A stretch of 64,000 nt of DNA from Streptomyces sp. CB00316 (GTDB lineage: Bacteria; Actinomycetota; Actinomycetes; Streptomycetales; Streptomycetaceae), in contig NZ_LIXI01000006.1 of the NCBI RefSeq assembly GCF_001905595.1, forward strand, positions 186,001 through 250,000, read 5' to 3'. Made by a program: the position numbers and the translations under genes. The notes under the pieces were generated by a model. That model was not told the DNA's origin, did no database searches, and saw only the letters and a program-made list of their open reading frames with translations. Positions 1-8,833 of the stretch are shown here, one piece after another; within the stretch, counting starts at the first letter, position 1, and each line of letters begins with the position of its first letter.

Positions 1-461
1 TCCGTGCCCGCGTCCTTCAGGGCGTCGGTGGTCTGGTCGGTCAGCTCCATGGAGTTGACCTTGTACGAGACCGAGACGTACGCCGTCGAACCGTCCTGGC
101 TCACGGCCCGCGCCTCGAACGGGTCGGCGACCGAGGCGATCTGGTCCGAGCCGGAGCTCAGCTCCTTGACGATGCCCTGGATCTCGCTCTTGTTGGCCGA
201 GTCGGTCACCTTCTCGCCCTCGGGCGCCTTGAAGACGACCCGGGCGGTGGCCCCGTCGGCACTGGTGCCGGGGAAGCGCTGTTCCAGCAGGTCGAAGGCG
301 CGCTGCGCCTCCGTACCGGGGATGGAGAAGGAACTGGAGGTGGCGGTGGACGCGGAGGCCGCGCCGAACCCGGCGAGCGCCAGCAGTGCCACCCAGACAA
401 GGGCGACATAGCGGCGGCGCCGGAAGGCGAGCCGTCCGAGCTTGTAGAGGAAAGTGGCCAC
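1..461 (-). CDS. MMPL-family membrane transporter, N-terminal part
   Basis: Only about 153 N-terminal residues are in the window; the gene runs off the left edge. The chosen GTG start has GGGAG about 9 nt upstream. The protein begins with a basic cytoplasmic stretch (LGRLAFRRRRY), then one hydrophobic segment (about residues 20-42), then a long extracytoplasmic domain with the phrase EQRFPGTSADGATARVVF. This matches the first helix and first porter domain of actinobacterial MMPL/RND transporters that export lipids or drugs. It lies 126 bp downstream of a TetR gene on the same strand, so local regulation is likely. The substrate cannot be told. Confidence 0.85.
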   Translation of the reverse strand, partial: MATFLYKLGRLAFRRRRYVALVWVALLALAGFGAASASTATSSSFSIPGTEAQRAFDLLEQRFPGTSADGATARVVFKAPEGEKVTDSANKSEIQGIVKELSSGSDQIASVADPFEARAVSQDGSTAYVSVSYKVNSMELTDQTTDALKDAGT

Positions 462-587
462 GGGGGCGTACTCCCGGTCAGGTCGTGTGAGTGGAATGGG
501 CGTGAGGAACCGGCCCGACGACGAGAGCGGCGCGTCAGGGGTCAGGTGCAGCGTCGGGGAGAGGGCCGTGCGGGTGGGACGGGGACG

Positions 588-1160
588 TCAGACTCCGAGG
601 GCGGGGAGAACCACGGAATCCACGTAGTCGGTGAGGAACGCCTGGTCGACCGGACGGTCCTCGATCAGCTGTCGGGCCGCCACGGCGCCGATCAGCATGT
701 GCGGGATGTACTTCAGCGCGGGGTTGTCCGCACTCAGCTCACCCCGGGCCACCGCCCGCTGGAGCAACTCGTCGAGACCGGTCATCTCCGGTTCGATCAA
801 GAGCTCGCGCAGGGCCTGGAGCAGCTCGGGGTACTCGTGGACGGCATGGCTCAGACCCCGCATCAGCGCGGCGTCCTTCTCCATCTGGCAGTCGTCGGTC
901 CGGCTCAGCGCGGCGTGGAAGTCCCCGCGCAGCGAACCGGTGTCGATGTCGGCGAGGCTCCCCGGCTTGCTGTGCCGCAGCGCCCTGGCGACCAGCTCGG
1001 GCTTGGAGCCCCACTGGCGGTAGAGAGTGGCCTTGCTGGACCGGGTACGGGCGGCGATGGCGTCCATGGTCAGGGCGTCGTAGCCGACCTCGCGGAGCAG
1101 GTCGAGGACGGACTCGTAGAGTTCGCCCTCACGCTCGGGGGTCAGCCTGGTGCGTGCCAT
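588..1160 (-). CDS. TetR-family transcriptional regulator
   Basis: A 190-residue protein with the usual TetR layout: an N-terminal helix-turn-helix (about residues 28-52, LTMDAIAARTRSSKATLYRQ) and a helical ligand-binding domain. The ATG start is preceded by AAGGAGG at good spacing. It is the first gene before the MMPL transporter on the same strand and probably represses itself and that exporter. Two palindromes sharing ACGAAAC/GTTTCGT arms lie directly upstream. The ligand is unknown. Confidence 0.92.
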   Translation of the reverse strand: MARTRLTPEREGELYESVLDLLREVGYDALTMDAIAARTRSSKATLYRQWGSKPELVARALRHSKPGSLADIDTGSLRGDFHAALSRTDDCQMEKDAALMRGLSHAVHEYPELLQALRELLIEPEMTGLDELLQRAVARGELSADNPALKYIPHMLIGAVAARQLIEDRPVDQAFLTDYVDSVVLPALGV

Positions 1161-1224
1161 GTGCCGACCTCCTTCGCATCTCTGCCGGCTCTTTCCACCG
1201 GCCCGATGTCCCGCTCACCATCGA

Positions 1225-1287
1225 ACGAAACTGTTTCGTACACCTGAACCGTACCCCTCCCGCCCAGCGAAACGAAATCGTTTCGCT
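1225..1287. promoter_or_regulatory. Two TetR-type operator palindromes
   Basis: Palindrome 1 (1225-1239) is ACGAAAC-t-GTTTCGT, with perfect 7-bp arms. Palindrome 2 (1266-1287) is AGCGAAACGA-aa-TCGTTTCGCT, with perfect 10-bp arms. Both carry the core CGAAAC/GTTTCG, and their centres are about 44 bp apart. They lie between the TetR start (1160, minus) and the tricorn protease start (1341, plus), so binding could affect both directions. That the local TetR protein is the binder is an inference from position and symmetry. Confidence 0.75.
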
Positions 1288-1340
1288 TGTGGGCTGCACC
1301 ACAAGTTGCCCCGGGCCCCTCGCGCGGAAAGCATTGAGGA

Positions 1341-4300
1341 GTGAGTGACGACGTCGCGTATCTCCGGTTCCCGCACCTCCACCAGGACATGCTCTGCTTC
1401 GCCGCCGAGGACGACCTCTGGGTCTCCCCCCTCGCGCCGGCGGGCCACCGACCGGGACGGGCCTGGCGGGTGACCGTCGACCGCACCCGGGTCAGCCACC
1501 CCCGCTTCTCGCCCGACGGCACCTCCATCGCCTACACGACCTGGCGCACGCTCGACCCCGAGATCCACCTCGCCCCGGCCGACGGCGGTCCGGCCCGCCG
1601 GCTCACCTACTGGGGCTCGACCGACGCCCGGGTCTGCGGCTGGAGCCCCGACCCGGCCGACGCCTCCCAGATCCTCGCCGTCTCCTCGCACAACCAGCCG
1701 TTCTCGTACTTCTCCTGGGCCTACAGCGTCCCCACCGACGGCAGCCCGGGCGGCAAGCTCCCCTGGGGCCCGGTCTCCGACATCGCCGTCGCCGACCTCG
1801 ACGGCGAGCGCCGCACCCTGCTCCTCACCGGCACGCCCCCGCACGAACCGGCCGCCTGGAAGCGCTACCGGGGCGGGGCCATGGGCCGCCTCTGGCTGCA
1901 CGGCGAGCGGCTGCTGCCGGACATCGACGGCCACCTCGCCTCGCCCATGTTCGTCGGCCGGCGCATCGCGTTCCTCTCCGACCACGAGGGCGTCGGCAAC
2001 CTCTACTCCTGCCGGACCGACGGCACCGATCTGCGCCGCCACACCGACCACGACGCCTTCTACGCCCGCAACGCCGCGAGCGACGGCCACCGGGTCGTCT
2101 ACCAGTGCGCCGGCGACCTCTGGCTGGTCGACGACCTGGAGTCGCCGGACGCCACCCCGCGCAAGCTGGAGGTACGGCTCGGCGGCCCGCGCACCGGCCG
2201 GCGCCGCCACCAGGTGCCCGCCGCCAGCAACGTCGACTCACTCTCGGTCGACGAGACGGGCCGGGCCAGCGCCGTCACCGTACGCGGCAGCCTCTACTGG
2301 CTCACCCACCGCGACGGCCCCGCCCGCACCATCAGCGACACCCCGGGGGTGCGGGTGCGGCTGCCGGAGATGCTCGGCAGCAGGGGGCAGGTCGCGTACG
2401 TCACCGACGCGGACGGCGAGGACGCGGTGGAGATCGCCTACCTGCCGCGCGCCAGCGGCGACCGGGCCCCGCGCCGGCTCGCCTCGGGACAGCTCGGCCG
2501 GGTGCAGGAGATGGTCTCCGACCCGGACGGCGAACGCCTCGCCATCGCCTCGAACGACGGGCGGCTGCTGCTCCTGGACACGGGGGAGGGCACGGGCGGG
2601 GAGACGGCGGCGGAGCGGGCTTCCAGCGGCTCCACCCGCGCCGACCTCTACGCGGCGACGGGCGCGGCACCCCTGGACAGCGCGGCCCCGGTCGACGAAC
2701 ACCCCGGCCTCACCGAGCTGATCCGCTCGGTCAACGGGCCCGTCCGCGACCTGGCCTTCTCGCCCGACGGCGACTGGCTGACCTGGTCGCACCCGGGCAT
2801 CGGCCGCTCGCTGCGGCAGATCAAGCTGGCCCGGATCTCCGGCCCCGGCGCCCCGGTGATCGTGGACGTCACCAACGGCCGCTTCGAGGACGAGAACCCG
2901 GTCTTCACGGAGGACGGCCGCTACCTCGCGTTCCTGTCCTGGCGGGGCTTCGACCCGGTGTACGACGTCCACACCGGCGACCTCTCCTTCCCGCTCGGCT
3001 GCCGCCCCTACCTGGTCCCGCTCTCCTCGGCCACTCCCTCGCCCTTCGCGCTCTCCCCGGACGGGCGGCCGGCGGCGGGCGGCCTGGACCCGGTGGACGT
3101 ACCGGAGGGAGGGGGTACGGGCGAAGGGTCCACGGTCATGGTCGAGTTCGAGGGCCTGGAGAGCCGGGTGACGCCGTTCCCGGTCTCCGCCTCCAAGTAC
3201 TCGGCGCTGCACCCGGTGAGCGGCGGCGGGCTGGTCTGGCTGCGCTGGCCGATCTCGGGGGCACTGGGCGAGACGTTCGCGAACCCGGCCGACATGTCGG
3301 GGCGGCCGACGCTGGAGCACTTCAACATCGCGAAGGCCCGGAAGACCGAACTGGTCGACCACCTAGACTGGTTCGCGGTCAGCGGCGACTGCTCGCGCCT
3401 GGTGGTGATGGACGACGGCGAGCTGCGCGCCCTGCCCGCGACCGAGCCGGGCGACACCGACTCCACCGTCTACCTGGACCTGCGCCGCATCCTGCACGAG
3501 GTGGACCCGGGGGCGGAGTGGCGACAGGCGTACGGGGAGGCGGGCCGGATCATCCGCTCCTACTTCTGGGAGCCGGACATGTGCGGCGTCGACTGGGGCG
3601 GGGTGCTGGACCAGTACCGCCCGCTGGTCGAACGGGTGGCCTCCCCCGACGAGTTCGCGGACCTGCTGCGCGAGGTGCTGGGCGAGCTGGGCACCTCGCA
3701 CGCCTACGTCTCCCCCGCCCGCCGCAACGAGGGCCCGCCGCACTACCAGCGCGCGATCGGCCTGCTCGGCGCCAACCTGGTGTGCCGGGACGGCGCCTGG
3801 ACGCTCCAGCGCATCCTGCCCGGCGACTCATCGGACTCCAAGGCGCGCTCCCCGCTGGCCGGTACGGGGATCAGGGAGGGCGCGGTCCTCACACACGTGG
3901 ACGGCCGCCCGGTGGACCCGGTGACGGGCCCGTTCCCGCTGCTGACGGCGGCGGGCGGCACCACGGTGGAGCTGACGTTCACCCCGGCGGGCGGCGGCCC
4001 CTCGCGCCGGGTGGCGATCATGCCCCTGATGGACGAGCGCCCCCTGCGCTACCAGGACTGGGTGGCCAAACGGCGTGATGTCGTACGGGAGTTGAGCGGC
4101 GGCAAGTGCGGCTACCTGCACATCCCGGACATGGGCGGCTCCGGCTGGGCCCAGTTCAACCGGGACCTGCGCCTGGAGGTCTCCCGCCCCGCTCTGATCG
4201 TGGACGTACGGGGCAACGCGGGCGGCCACATCAGCGAGCTGGTCGTCGAGAAGCTCACCCGCAAGATCCTCGGCTGGGACCTGACCCGCAACGCCCAAGC

Positions 4301-4733
4301 GGTGAGCTACGCCTCCAACGCGCCGAGGGGGCCCGTCGTCGCCCTCGCCGACGAGGCGACATCCTCCGACGGCGACATGATCACCGCCGCGTTCCGGCTG
4401 CTGAAGCTGGGGCCGGTGGTGGGCCAGCGGACGTGGGGCGGGGTGGTCGGCATGACCGGCCGCCACCGCCTCGGCGACGGCACGGTGATCACCGTCCCGA
4501 TGAACGCCGCCTGGTTCGACACGTACGGCTGGTCGGTGGAGAACCACGGCGTGGAACCGGACGTGCAGGCACTGCGCACCCCGCTGGACTGGGCGGAGGG
4601 CCGGTACGCGGTCCTCGACGACGCGGTGCGGGTCGCCCTGGACCTCCTGGCGGCCCACCCGGCCTCGACCCCGCCGTCGTACGACACCGCCCCGAACCTG
4701 CGAAGGCCGCCGCTGCCGCCGAGGAGCGGCTGA
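1341..4733 (+). CDS. Tricorn protease homologue (peptidase family S41)
   Basis: An 1130-residue cytoplasmic protease that would trim peptides released by the proteasome or other proteases. The N-terminal part (about 10-330) and the next part (about 340-700) have the repeated FSPDG/DGR blade motifs of two beta-propellers. They are followed by a helical domain, a PDZ domain (about 800-900) and a C-terminal S41 fold. Catalytic residues seen by analogy with Thermoplasma tricorn are a His in GTSHAY (about 787), Ser-Asp in TSSDGD (Ser about 1009) and a Glu in ENHGVEPD. An in-frame TGA lies just upstream, so the GTG at 1341 is the first possible start. Its GAGGA abuts the start codon, an unusually short spacing. 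Confidence 0.93.
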   Translation: MSDDVAYLRFPHLHQDMLCFAAEDDLWVSPLAPAGHRPGRAWRVTVDRTRVSHPRFSPDGTSIAYTTWRTLDPEIHLAPADGGPARRLTYWGSTDARVCGWSPDPADASQILAVSSHNQPFSYFSWAYSVPTDGSPGGKLPWGPVSDIAVADLDGERRTLLLTGTPPHEPAAWKRYRGGAMGRLWLHGERLLPDIDGHLASPMFVGRRIAFLSDHEGVGNLYSCRTDGTDLRRHTDHDAFYARNAASDGHRVVYQCAGDLWLVDDLESPDATPRKLEVRLGGPRTGRRRHQVPAASNVDSLSVDETGRASAVTVRGSLYWLTHRDGPARTISDTPGVRVRLPEMLGSRGQVAYVTDADGEDAVEIAYLPRASGDRAPRRLASGQLGRVQEMVSDPDGERLAIASNDGRLLLLDTGEGTGGETAAERASSGSTRADLYAATGAAPLDSAAPVDEHPGLTELIRSVNGPVRDLAFSPDGDWLTWSHPGIGRSLRQIKLARISGPGAPVIVDVTNGRFEDENPVFTEDGRYLAFLSWRGFDPVYDVHTGDLSFPLGCRPYLVPLSSATPSPFALSPDGRPAAGGLDPVDVPEGGGTGEGSTVMVEFEGLESRVTPFPVSASKYSALHPVSGGGLVWLRWPISGALGETFANPADMSGRPTLEHFNIAKARKTELVDHLDWFAVSGDCSRLVVMDDGELRALPATEPGDTDSTVYLDLRRILHEVDPGAEWRQAYGEAGRIIRSYFWEPDMCGVDWGGVLDQYRPLVERVASPDEFADLLREVLGELGTSHAYVSPARRNEGPPHYQRAIGLLGANLVCRDGAWTLQRILPGDSSDSKARSPLAGTGIREGAVLTHVDGRPVDPVTGPFPLLTAAGGTTVELTFTPAGGGPSRRVAIMPLMDERPLRYQDWVAKRRDVVRELSGGKCGYLHIPDMGGSGWAQFNRDLRLEVSRPALIVDVRGNAGGHISELVVEKLTRKILGWDLTRNAQAVSYASNAPRGPVVALADEATSSDGDMITAAFRLLKLGPVVGQRTWGGVVGMTGRHRLGDGTVITVPMNAAWFDTYGWSVENHGVEPDVQALRTPLDWAEGRYAVLDDAVRVALDLLAAHPASTPPSYDTAPNLRRPPLPPRSG

Positions 4734-4836
4734 GCCCCCGAGCCCCGGCCCCCGCTCCTCAATCGCGGGAGGGGCGGGGGTCTTCCGTCGCCGCTCGTAG
4801 TCCGTCACCCGGCGGAGCAGACTCCGGACAGCAAGA

Positions 4837-4870
4837 AGGAGGCGCATCCGGTCACCCGGATGCGCCTCCT
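4837..4870. terminator. Strong hairpin terminator
   Basis: A perfect 15-bp stem (AGGAGGCGCATCCGG and its complement) with a 4-nt loop, between the convergent tricorn and CsbD-like genes. It probably ends transcription in both directions, although there is no long T-run. Confidence 0.85.
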
Positions 4871-4928
4871 GACGCGACGCGCACGCACGCGCACGGCGCA
4901 GCGCGCACGCGTCACACCTCAGCGACCG

Positions 4929-5144
4929 TCAACGGTCGAAGCGCTCGCGCGCCTGGTCCGTCGCGTCCTGAGCCCGGTCCCGCAGGCCGGTCGACGCGTC
5001 GGAGCCGCGCTGCCGCTGGTCGCGGTTGCGGTCGCGACCCTTCGAGCCCCGCTCCTGGGCCTCGTCCTTGCCCTGGCCGGCCTTCTGCTTGGCCTGGTCG
5101 GCGAGGTCCTGCGCCTTGTCCTTGAACTGGTCTGCGATACCCAT
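4929..5144 (-). CDS. Small hydrophilic CsbD-like protein
   Basis: A 71-residue, highly charged protein beginning MGIADQFKDKAQDLADQAKQ. It is rich in Lys, Arg, Asp and Gln with no hydrophobic core, like the CsbD/stress-associated small proteins of actinomycetes. An upstream in-frame GTG would add three residues, but AGGAG sits 8 nt before the ATG at 5144 and overlaps that GTG, so the ATG is preferred. Function is unproven; such proteins are often stress-induced and may be disordered. Confidence 0.75.
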   Translation of the reverse strand: MGIADQFKDKAQDLADQAKQKAGQGKDEAQERGSKGRDRNRDQRQRGSDASTGLRDRAQDATDQARERFDR

Positions 5145-5254
5145 GCTGTTCACTCCTGTGGGATGCCTGGGGTACGTGTGGAATGGCCCCCAACGGGGCC
5201 GTGCTCAGCGTTACACGCCCCGACATCCCGCGCATTTCGGACCGCTACCGACCG

Positions 5255-6148
5255 TCACGGACGGTCAGTACGCCCCGCACGCGCGTCCTGGTCCGCCGCT
5301 CCCCCGGCCCCCACCAGCCCCTTCGACACCGTGTGCAGCCGCGGCTCGAAGCGCCGCATCTCGCGCTGTCCGCCGATCGCGATGACCGAGGGCAGGTACC
5401 CGCGGACCGACTGCATCCCGCGCAGCCACCACTGGGCGTACACGTGCGGGGAGCGCCGCGCGATCCCGTCCACGATGCGCTCGACGGCCGGGCCGAGCGG
5501 GTACGTACGGTTCATCGGCCACGGCAGCCGCTGGCGCAACTCCCGCATCACGTCGTCCTGGTCGGCGCCGCGCACCATGTCGGTGTCGGTCCAGGAGAGG
5601 TAGCCGACGCCGACCTTGACGCCCTTGTAGCCGACCTCGGCACGCAGGCTGTGCGCGAACGCCTCCACGCCCGACTTGGAGGCGCAGTACGCCGTCATCA
5701 TCGGCGCCGGGGTGACCGCGGCCAGCGACGCTATCTGGAGGAAGTAGCCGCGGCTCTCCATCAGCACCGGCAGGAACGCCCGCCCGGTGACCGCCCCGCC
5801 GATCAGGTTCACCTCGATGACCCGCCGCCAGGCGTCCGGGTCCGAGTCGACGAACGGGCCGCCCGAGGCGACCCCGGCGTTGGCGACGACCACGTCGACC
5901 TTGCCGAACCGCTCCTTGACCTCGCGCGCCACCTGGGCCATCGCCGTGTGGTCGGTGACATCGGCGAACCAGTGGTCGCTCTCGCCGTGCAGCCGCTCGG
6001 AGACCTTCTTCAGCTCGTCCGGCTCCAGGCCCACGAGCGCCAGCGTCGCCCCGCGCGCCGACAGCTTGCGGGCCAGCAGCTCGCCCACGCCCCGGGCCGC
6101 GCCGGTGACGACGACGACCTGGCCCTCCAGACTCCGCCTGCTGCTCAT
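5255..6148 (-). CDS. SDR-family oxidoreductase
   Basis: A 297-residue short-chain dehydrogenase/reductase. The cofactor motif TGAARGVGE is at about residues 15-23, VVANAGVA follows, and the catalytic set is Ser (in IASLAAV), Tyr and Lys (AYCASK). The C-terminal extension of about 60 residues is long for a classical SDR and contains a Trp/Arg-rich stretch. Its ATG overlaps the stop of the hydrolase gene by 4 bp, so translation is coupled. With the upstream monooxygenase and hydrolase it could supply or consume alcohol/ketone intermediates in a Baeyer-Villiger route; the substrate is unknown. Confidence 0.9.
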   Translation of the reverse strand: MSSRRSLEGQVVVVTGAARGVGELLARKLSARGATLALVGLEPDELKKVSERLHGESDHWFADVTDHTAMAQVAREVKERFGKVDVVVANAGVASGGPFVDSDPDAWRRVIEVNLIGGAVTGRAFLPVLMESRGYFLQIASLAAVTPAPMMTAYCASKSGVEAFAHSLRAEVGYKGVKVGVGYLSWTDTDMVRGADQDDVMRELRQRLPWPMNRTYPLGPAVERIVDGIARRSPHVYAQWWLRGMQSVRGYLPSVIAIGGQREMRRFEPRLHTVSKGLVGAGGAADQDARAGRTDRP

Positions 6149-7110
6149 GCGACATCCTCCTTCTCGGACGTGGCGGCCGTGGGGTCCGTGGCGCCGTCGG
6201 TGGCCGTCGGGGCTGCGACGTACCGGGTGGTCAGTTCCCTGAGCTTCGCCGTCACGGCCTCCGGGGCCTCCAACGGCGTCATGTGCCCCATGCCGGCCAG
6301 CTCGGTCAGCCCGAGGCCGACCGGCAGCGCCGCCGCGATGGCCCGCGCGTGCACCGGCGGGGTGAGCCGGTCGTCCGTACCGGCGATGACCGCCGTCGGC
6401 ACCCGCAGTTCGCGCACGTCCGCCGTCACGTCCAGCTCGGCGAGCACATGCCCCCATCCCACCCGTGCGCGGCGCGGACAGGCGTGCACGATCCGGGCGC
6501 AGACGTCGACCCGCTCCGGGGCCGAACCGGCGCCCATGGTGGCGTACTTGAGGACACGCTTCGAGACCGGGTTGACCGGCCCCAGCGGCGCCTTCGCCCC
6601 CAGGACCGCGGCGGTGAGCCGGGTCCGGAACGCGCTCGCCCGCAGCGGCAGCACAAGGGCCTCGGCGGTCAGCCGGCCGCTGCCGGTGGAGCAGAGGAGG
6701 ACCGCTGCGGCGTGTTCGCGAAGGCCGGGGCGGCGGGCCGCGGCCATCAGCGTCATCCCGCCCATGGAGTGCCCGGCCAGCACCGCCTTCCGCCCGGGAG
6801 CGAGGGTGGCGGCGAGCACCGCTTCCAGGTCGTCGGCGAGCGCGTTGACGCTGTAGCCGCCGGGGCCGGGCTCGGGGGTGAGGCCGTGGCCGCGCTGGTC
6901 GTAGGCGATGACGCGGTGGTCGGCGGCGAGGCCCCGGATCTGCGCGGCCCAGAAGTGGGTGTTGCAGGTCCAGCCGTGGGCCAGGACCACCGCGGGGGCG
7001 TCCTCGGGGCCGTGCAGCTCGACGTGGATGCGGGAGCCGTCGGCGGACGTGACGAAGAGTTCGCTCGCGGGGACGGGCGGGGCGTCGTCGCGGTGCAGGA
7101 GCCGGCTCAT
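6145..7110 (-). CDS. Alpha/beta hydrolase
   Basis: A 321-residue alpha/beta hydrolase with the oxyanion motif AHGWTCNTHFW (about 44-54), DQRGHG, the nucleophile elbow GHSMGG (Ser about 115), the acid in GTDDRLTP and the His in GMGHMTPLEAPE. No signal peptide is seen, so it is cytoplasmic. It overlaps both neighbours by 4 bp and is the middle gene of the operon. Beside a Baeyer-Villiger monooxygenase, the natural role would be hydrolysis of the ester or lactone product. Confidence 0.92.
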   Translation of the reverse strand: MSRLLHRDDAPPVPASELFVTSADGSRIHVELHGPEDAPAVVLAHGWTCNTHFWAAQIRGLAADHRVIAYDQRGHGLTPEPGPGGYSVNALADDLEAVLAATLAPGRKAVLAGHSMGGMTLMAAARRPGLREHAAAVLLCSTGSGRLTAEALVLPLRASAFRTRLTAAVLGAKAPLGPVNPVSKRVLKYATMGAGSAPERVDVCARIVHACPRRARVGWGHVLAELDVTADVRELRVPTAVIAGTDDRLTPPVHARAIAAALPVGLGLTELAGMGHMTPLEAPEAVTAKLRELTTRYVAAPTATDGATDPTAATSEKEDVA

Positions 7111-8696
7111 CGGGCACCCTCCTCGACGACCGGCCCGCCGGCTTCCACGACCTCGCGCTCACCGCGACCCGGCTGCTCCAGCACGAGCCCGCTCCCGCCC
7201 AGCCGCCCGGCGCCCGGCTTCGCGGCCGCCCGGATGACGTCGTACTCCGCGAGGTCCACCGACCGCGTCTGCCGCCGGAACTCGCCCGTCGTGCCCGGCC
7301 AGACCGTCGTGTTGCGGCCCTCCGCGTCCAGGTACCAGCTGGTGCAGCCGCCGGTGTTCCACACCGTGCGCTTCATCCGCTCCTGGACCTTGTCGTTCCA
7401 AGCGGTGACTGCGGTGGAGCGGGCGCCGAGCGCCGCGCGGCCGCCGAGCACGTTCAGCTGCCGCAGGTAGTCGGCCATGTAGTTCAGCTGGGACTCGATC
7501 ATCAGGATCATCGAGGAGTTCCCGAGGCCCGTGTTGGGGCCGATGATCGTCATCCAGTTGGGGAACCCGGCGGCGGTCGCGCCGCGCAGCGAGTTCATCC
7601 CGTCCTTCCAGGACTCGGCGAGCGTGATGCCCTCCTCGCCGACGACCCGCTCCGCGATCGGCATGTCCGTCACATGGAAGCCGGTGCCGAAGATGATCGC
7701 GTCGACCTCGGCCTCGCTGCCGTCGGCGGCGACCAGCGTGCTGCCGCGTACTTCACTGAGCCCGGAGGCCACCACATCCACATTGGGCTGGGCGAGGGCC
7801 GGGTAGTAGGTGCTGGAGAGCAGGATGCGTTTGCAGCCGATGCGGTAGTCGGGGGTCAACTTGGCGCGCAGAGCGGGGTCCTTGACGGCCCGCGCCATGT
7901 TGGACTTGGCCAGCTTCTCCACCAGGCCGAGCTGGTCGGGGTGCTTGGTGAACGCGCTGACCTGCAACTCCCTTATGCCCCAGAGCAGTCCGCGCCGTGC
8001 GGTGCCGGTGGCGGGTATCGCCCGGTGCAGTGCGCGCTCGGCCTTGCTGATGGTGCGGTCCATGCGCGGCATGACCCACGGCGGCGTGCGCTGGAAGAGC
8101 GTGAGCTTCGCGGTCTTCGGCTGGATCGCCGGGACGATCTGGATGGCGGAGGCGCCCGTTCCGACCATGGCGACGCGCTTGCCGGCCACGTCGTAGTCGT
8201 GGTCCCAGCGCGCGGAGTGGAAGACCTTGCCGGGGAAGGTGTCGAGCCCGGGTATGTCCGGCGTCTTGGGGTCGGAGAGCGGCCCGGTGGCGGAGACGAC
8301 GACATCCGCGCGCAGGGTCGTGCCACCCGCGCACTCGATCACCCAGTACAGGTTCTCCTTGTCCCAGCTCATCAGCTTCACCTCGTGGTTCAGCCGGATG
8401 TGCGGGCGCAGCCCGAAGGTGTCGGCGACGCGCTCCAGGTAGGCCCGGATGTGCTCCTGGCCGGAGAAGGTGCGCGGCCAGTCGGGGTTGGGGGCGAACG
8501 AGAAGGAGTAGAGGTGGGACGGTACGTCGCAGGCACAGCCGGGATAGCTGTTGTCGCGCCAGGTGCCGCCCACCGAGTCGGCCCGCTCCAGGACGACGAA
8601 ATCGGTGATGCCTTCGCGGCGCAGCCGGACGGCGGCCCCGAGGCCCCCGAATCCGGTTCCGATCACCGCCACACGTACGTGTTCCTGCTGGGCCAT
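7107..8696 (-). CDS. Flavin-containing (Baeyer-Villiger type) monooxygenase
   Basis: A 529-residue FAD- and NAD(P)-dependent monooxygenase. The FAD Rossmann motif VIGTGFGGLG is near residue 10. The type I Baeyer-Villiger fingerprint FxGxxxHxxxW(D) appears as FPGKVFHSARWD, and the second dinucleotide motif as VGTGASA. A longer frame would add nine residues, but GGGGAGG lies 7 nt before the ATG at 8696, so that start is preferred. It heads a three-gene operon divergent from a MerR regulator. It probably turns a ketone into an ester or lactone; the substrate is not predictable. Confidence 0.92.
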   Translation of the reverse strand: MAQQEHVRVAVIGTGFGGLGAAVRLRREGITDFVVLERADSVGGTWRDNSYPGCACDVPSHLYSFSFAPNPDWPRTFSGQEHIRAYLERVADTFGLRPHIRLNHEVKLMSWDKENLYWVIECAGGTTLRADVVVSATGPLSDPKTPDIPGLDTFPGKVFHSARWDHDYDVAGKRVAMVGTGASAIQIVPAIQPKTAKLTLFQRTPPWVMPRMDRTISKAERALHRAIPATGTARRGLLWGIRELQVSAFTKHPDQLGLVEKLAKSNMARAVKDPALRAKLTPDYRIGCKRILLSSTYYPALAQPNVDVVASGLSEVRGSTLVAADGSEAEVDAIIFGTGFHVTDMPIAERVVGEEGITLAESWKDGMNSLRGATAAGFPNWMTIIGPNTGLGNSSMILMIESQLNYMADYLRQLNVLGGRAALGARSTAVTAWNDKVQERMKRTVWNTGGCTSWYLDAEGRNTTVWPGTTGEFRRQTRSVDLAEYDVIRAAAKPGAGRLGGSGLVLEQPGRGEREVVEAGGPVVEEGAR

Positions 8697-8723
8697 GCTG
8701 CCGCCTCCCCGCGGTACGTTCAT

Positions 8724-8747
8724 GTGATTACGCCAGCAATCACTGGC
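8724..8747. promoter_or_regulatory. Inverted repeats in the monooxygenase/MerR intergenic region
   Basis: Two overlapping dyads, GTGATT-N8-AATCAC (8724-8743) and GCCAG-N6-CTGGC (8732-8747), lie in the 137-bp divergent region, nearer the monooxygenase start. They could be the site for the divergent MerR protein. Assignment is by position only. Confidence 0.45.
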
Positions 8748-8833
8748 ATGGTTCGGAGAGTAGAGCAGGCTCGTACCGATGGGTAGGGGTCGGACCGAGG
8801 AAAGTTACTGGCGGTACAACATAGGGTGCCCCT

